Assembly (NCBI RefSeq): GCF_003255815.1
Contig: NC_037681.1
Coordinates: forward strand, 63,751,690 to 63,815,689
Direction of reading: 5' to 3'
DNA from: Theropithecus gelada
Lineage: Eukaryota > Chordata > Mammalia > Primates > Cercopithecidae
DNA length: 64,000 bases
Made by a program: the position numbers and the translations under genes. The notes beneath the pieces were generated by a model. That model was not told the DNA's origin, made no database searches, and saw only the letters and a program-made list of their open reading frames with translations. Positions 63,762 to 64,000 of the stretch are shown here, in pieces. The stretch's first letter is position 1, and every line of letters begins with the position of its first letter.

Positions 63762-64000
63762 TTTTTTTTTTTTTTGATACAGAGTCTCCTTCTGTTGCCC
63801 AGGCTGGAGTGCAGTGGTATGATCTAGGCTCACTGCAATTTCTGTCTCACGGGTTCAAGTGATTCTCCTGCTTCAGCCTCCCAAGTAGCTGGGACTACAG
63901 GTGTGCGCGACCACACCTGGCTAATTTTTTGTATTTTTAGTAGAGACGGGTTTCACCATGTTGGCCAGTCTGGTCTTGAACTCCTGGCCTCAAGTGATCT
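63762..64000 (-). mobile_element. Alu, antisense, cut by window edge
   Basis: T-run and 'gagtctccttctgttgccca' onward to the right edge. Confidence 0.95.

Overview
The window is Old World monkey (cercopithecid) nuclear DNA. Alu elements are dense (about 45 recognised), together with L1, L2, MIR, L3/CR1-like, MaLR and DNA-transposon fossils, so it is a primate. The Alu at 18519-18817 carries the 'gtggccggatctcag' and 'aggcttgagccaccgcgcc' variants I associate with the macaque/baboon AluYRa lineage, and the Alu at 30485-30780 shares the second. There is one 87-base run of N (18432-18518).

Only one gene is supported: THADA, read on the minus strand. Six internal coding exons were found by translating the minus strand and matching splice sites and phases. 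In transcript order they are 46247-46341, 21198-21577, 20467-20585, 20062-20134, 15151-15304 and 7885-8016 (95, 380, 119, 73, 154 and 132 bp). They join in one continuous frame and encode about 318 residues of the C-terminal third of the protein. The 5' exons lie beyond the right edge and the last coding exon(s) beyond the left edge. No second gene, tRNA, rRNA, CRISPR array or intact transposon reading frame was seen.

Layout: 1-7884 is intron downstream of the last visible exon. 8017-15150 is an intron holding a complete MaLR-type endogenous retrovirus-like element (11154-14128) with two younger Alus inside it. 15305-20061 is an intron with tandem Alus and the sequence gap. 20062-21577 is a compact three-exon cluster. 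21578-46246 is a 24.7 kb intron with L3/CR1, L2, MER5-type, Tigger-type, L1 and Alu elements. 46342-64000 is part of the next upstream intron; it is Alu-poor between about 48.9 and 60.3 kb and Alu-dense at its right end.

There is no novel protein system here. The unusual content is structural. An antisense Alu (9543-9933) is split by a 92-bp copy of unique sequence from 2 kb away. Two copies of a ~180-bp segment lie inverted 1.3 kb apart (52004-52184 and 53446-53628). A composite Alu block near 48 kb carries flank sequence resembling that of an Alu 33 kb away. Several short tandem duplications are also present. On the gene side, one THADA exon has a weak splice donor next to a stronger cryptic one that would bring in an immediate stop codon, and another exon is closely flanked by inverted Alus.
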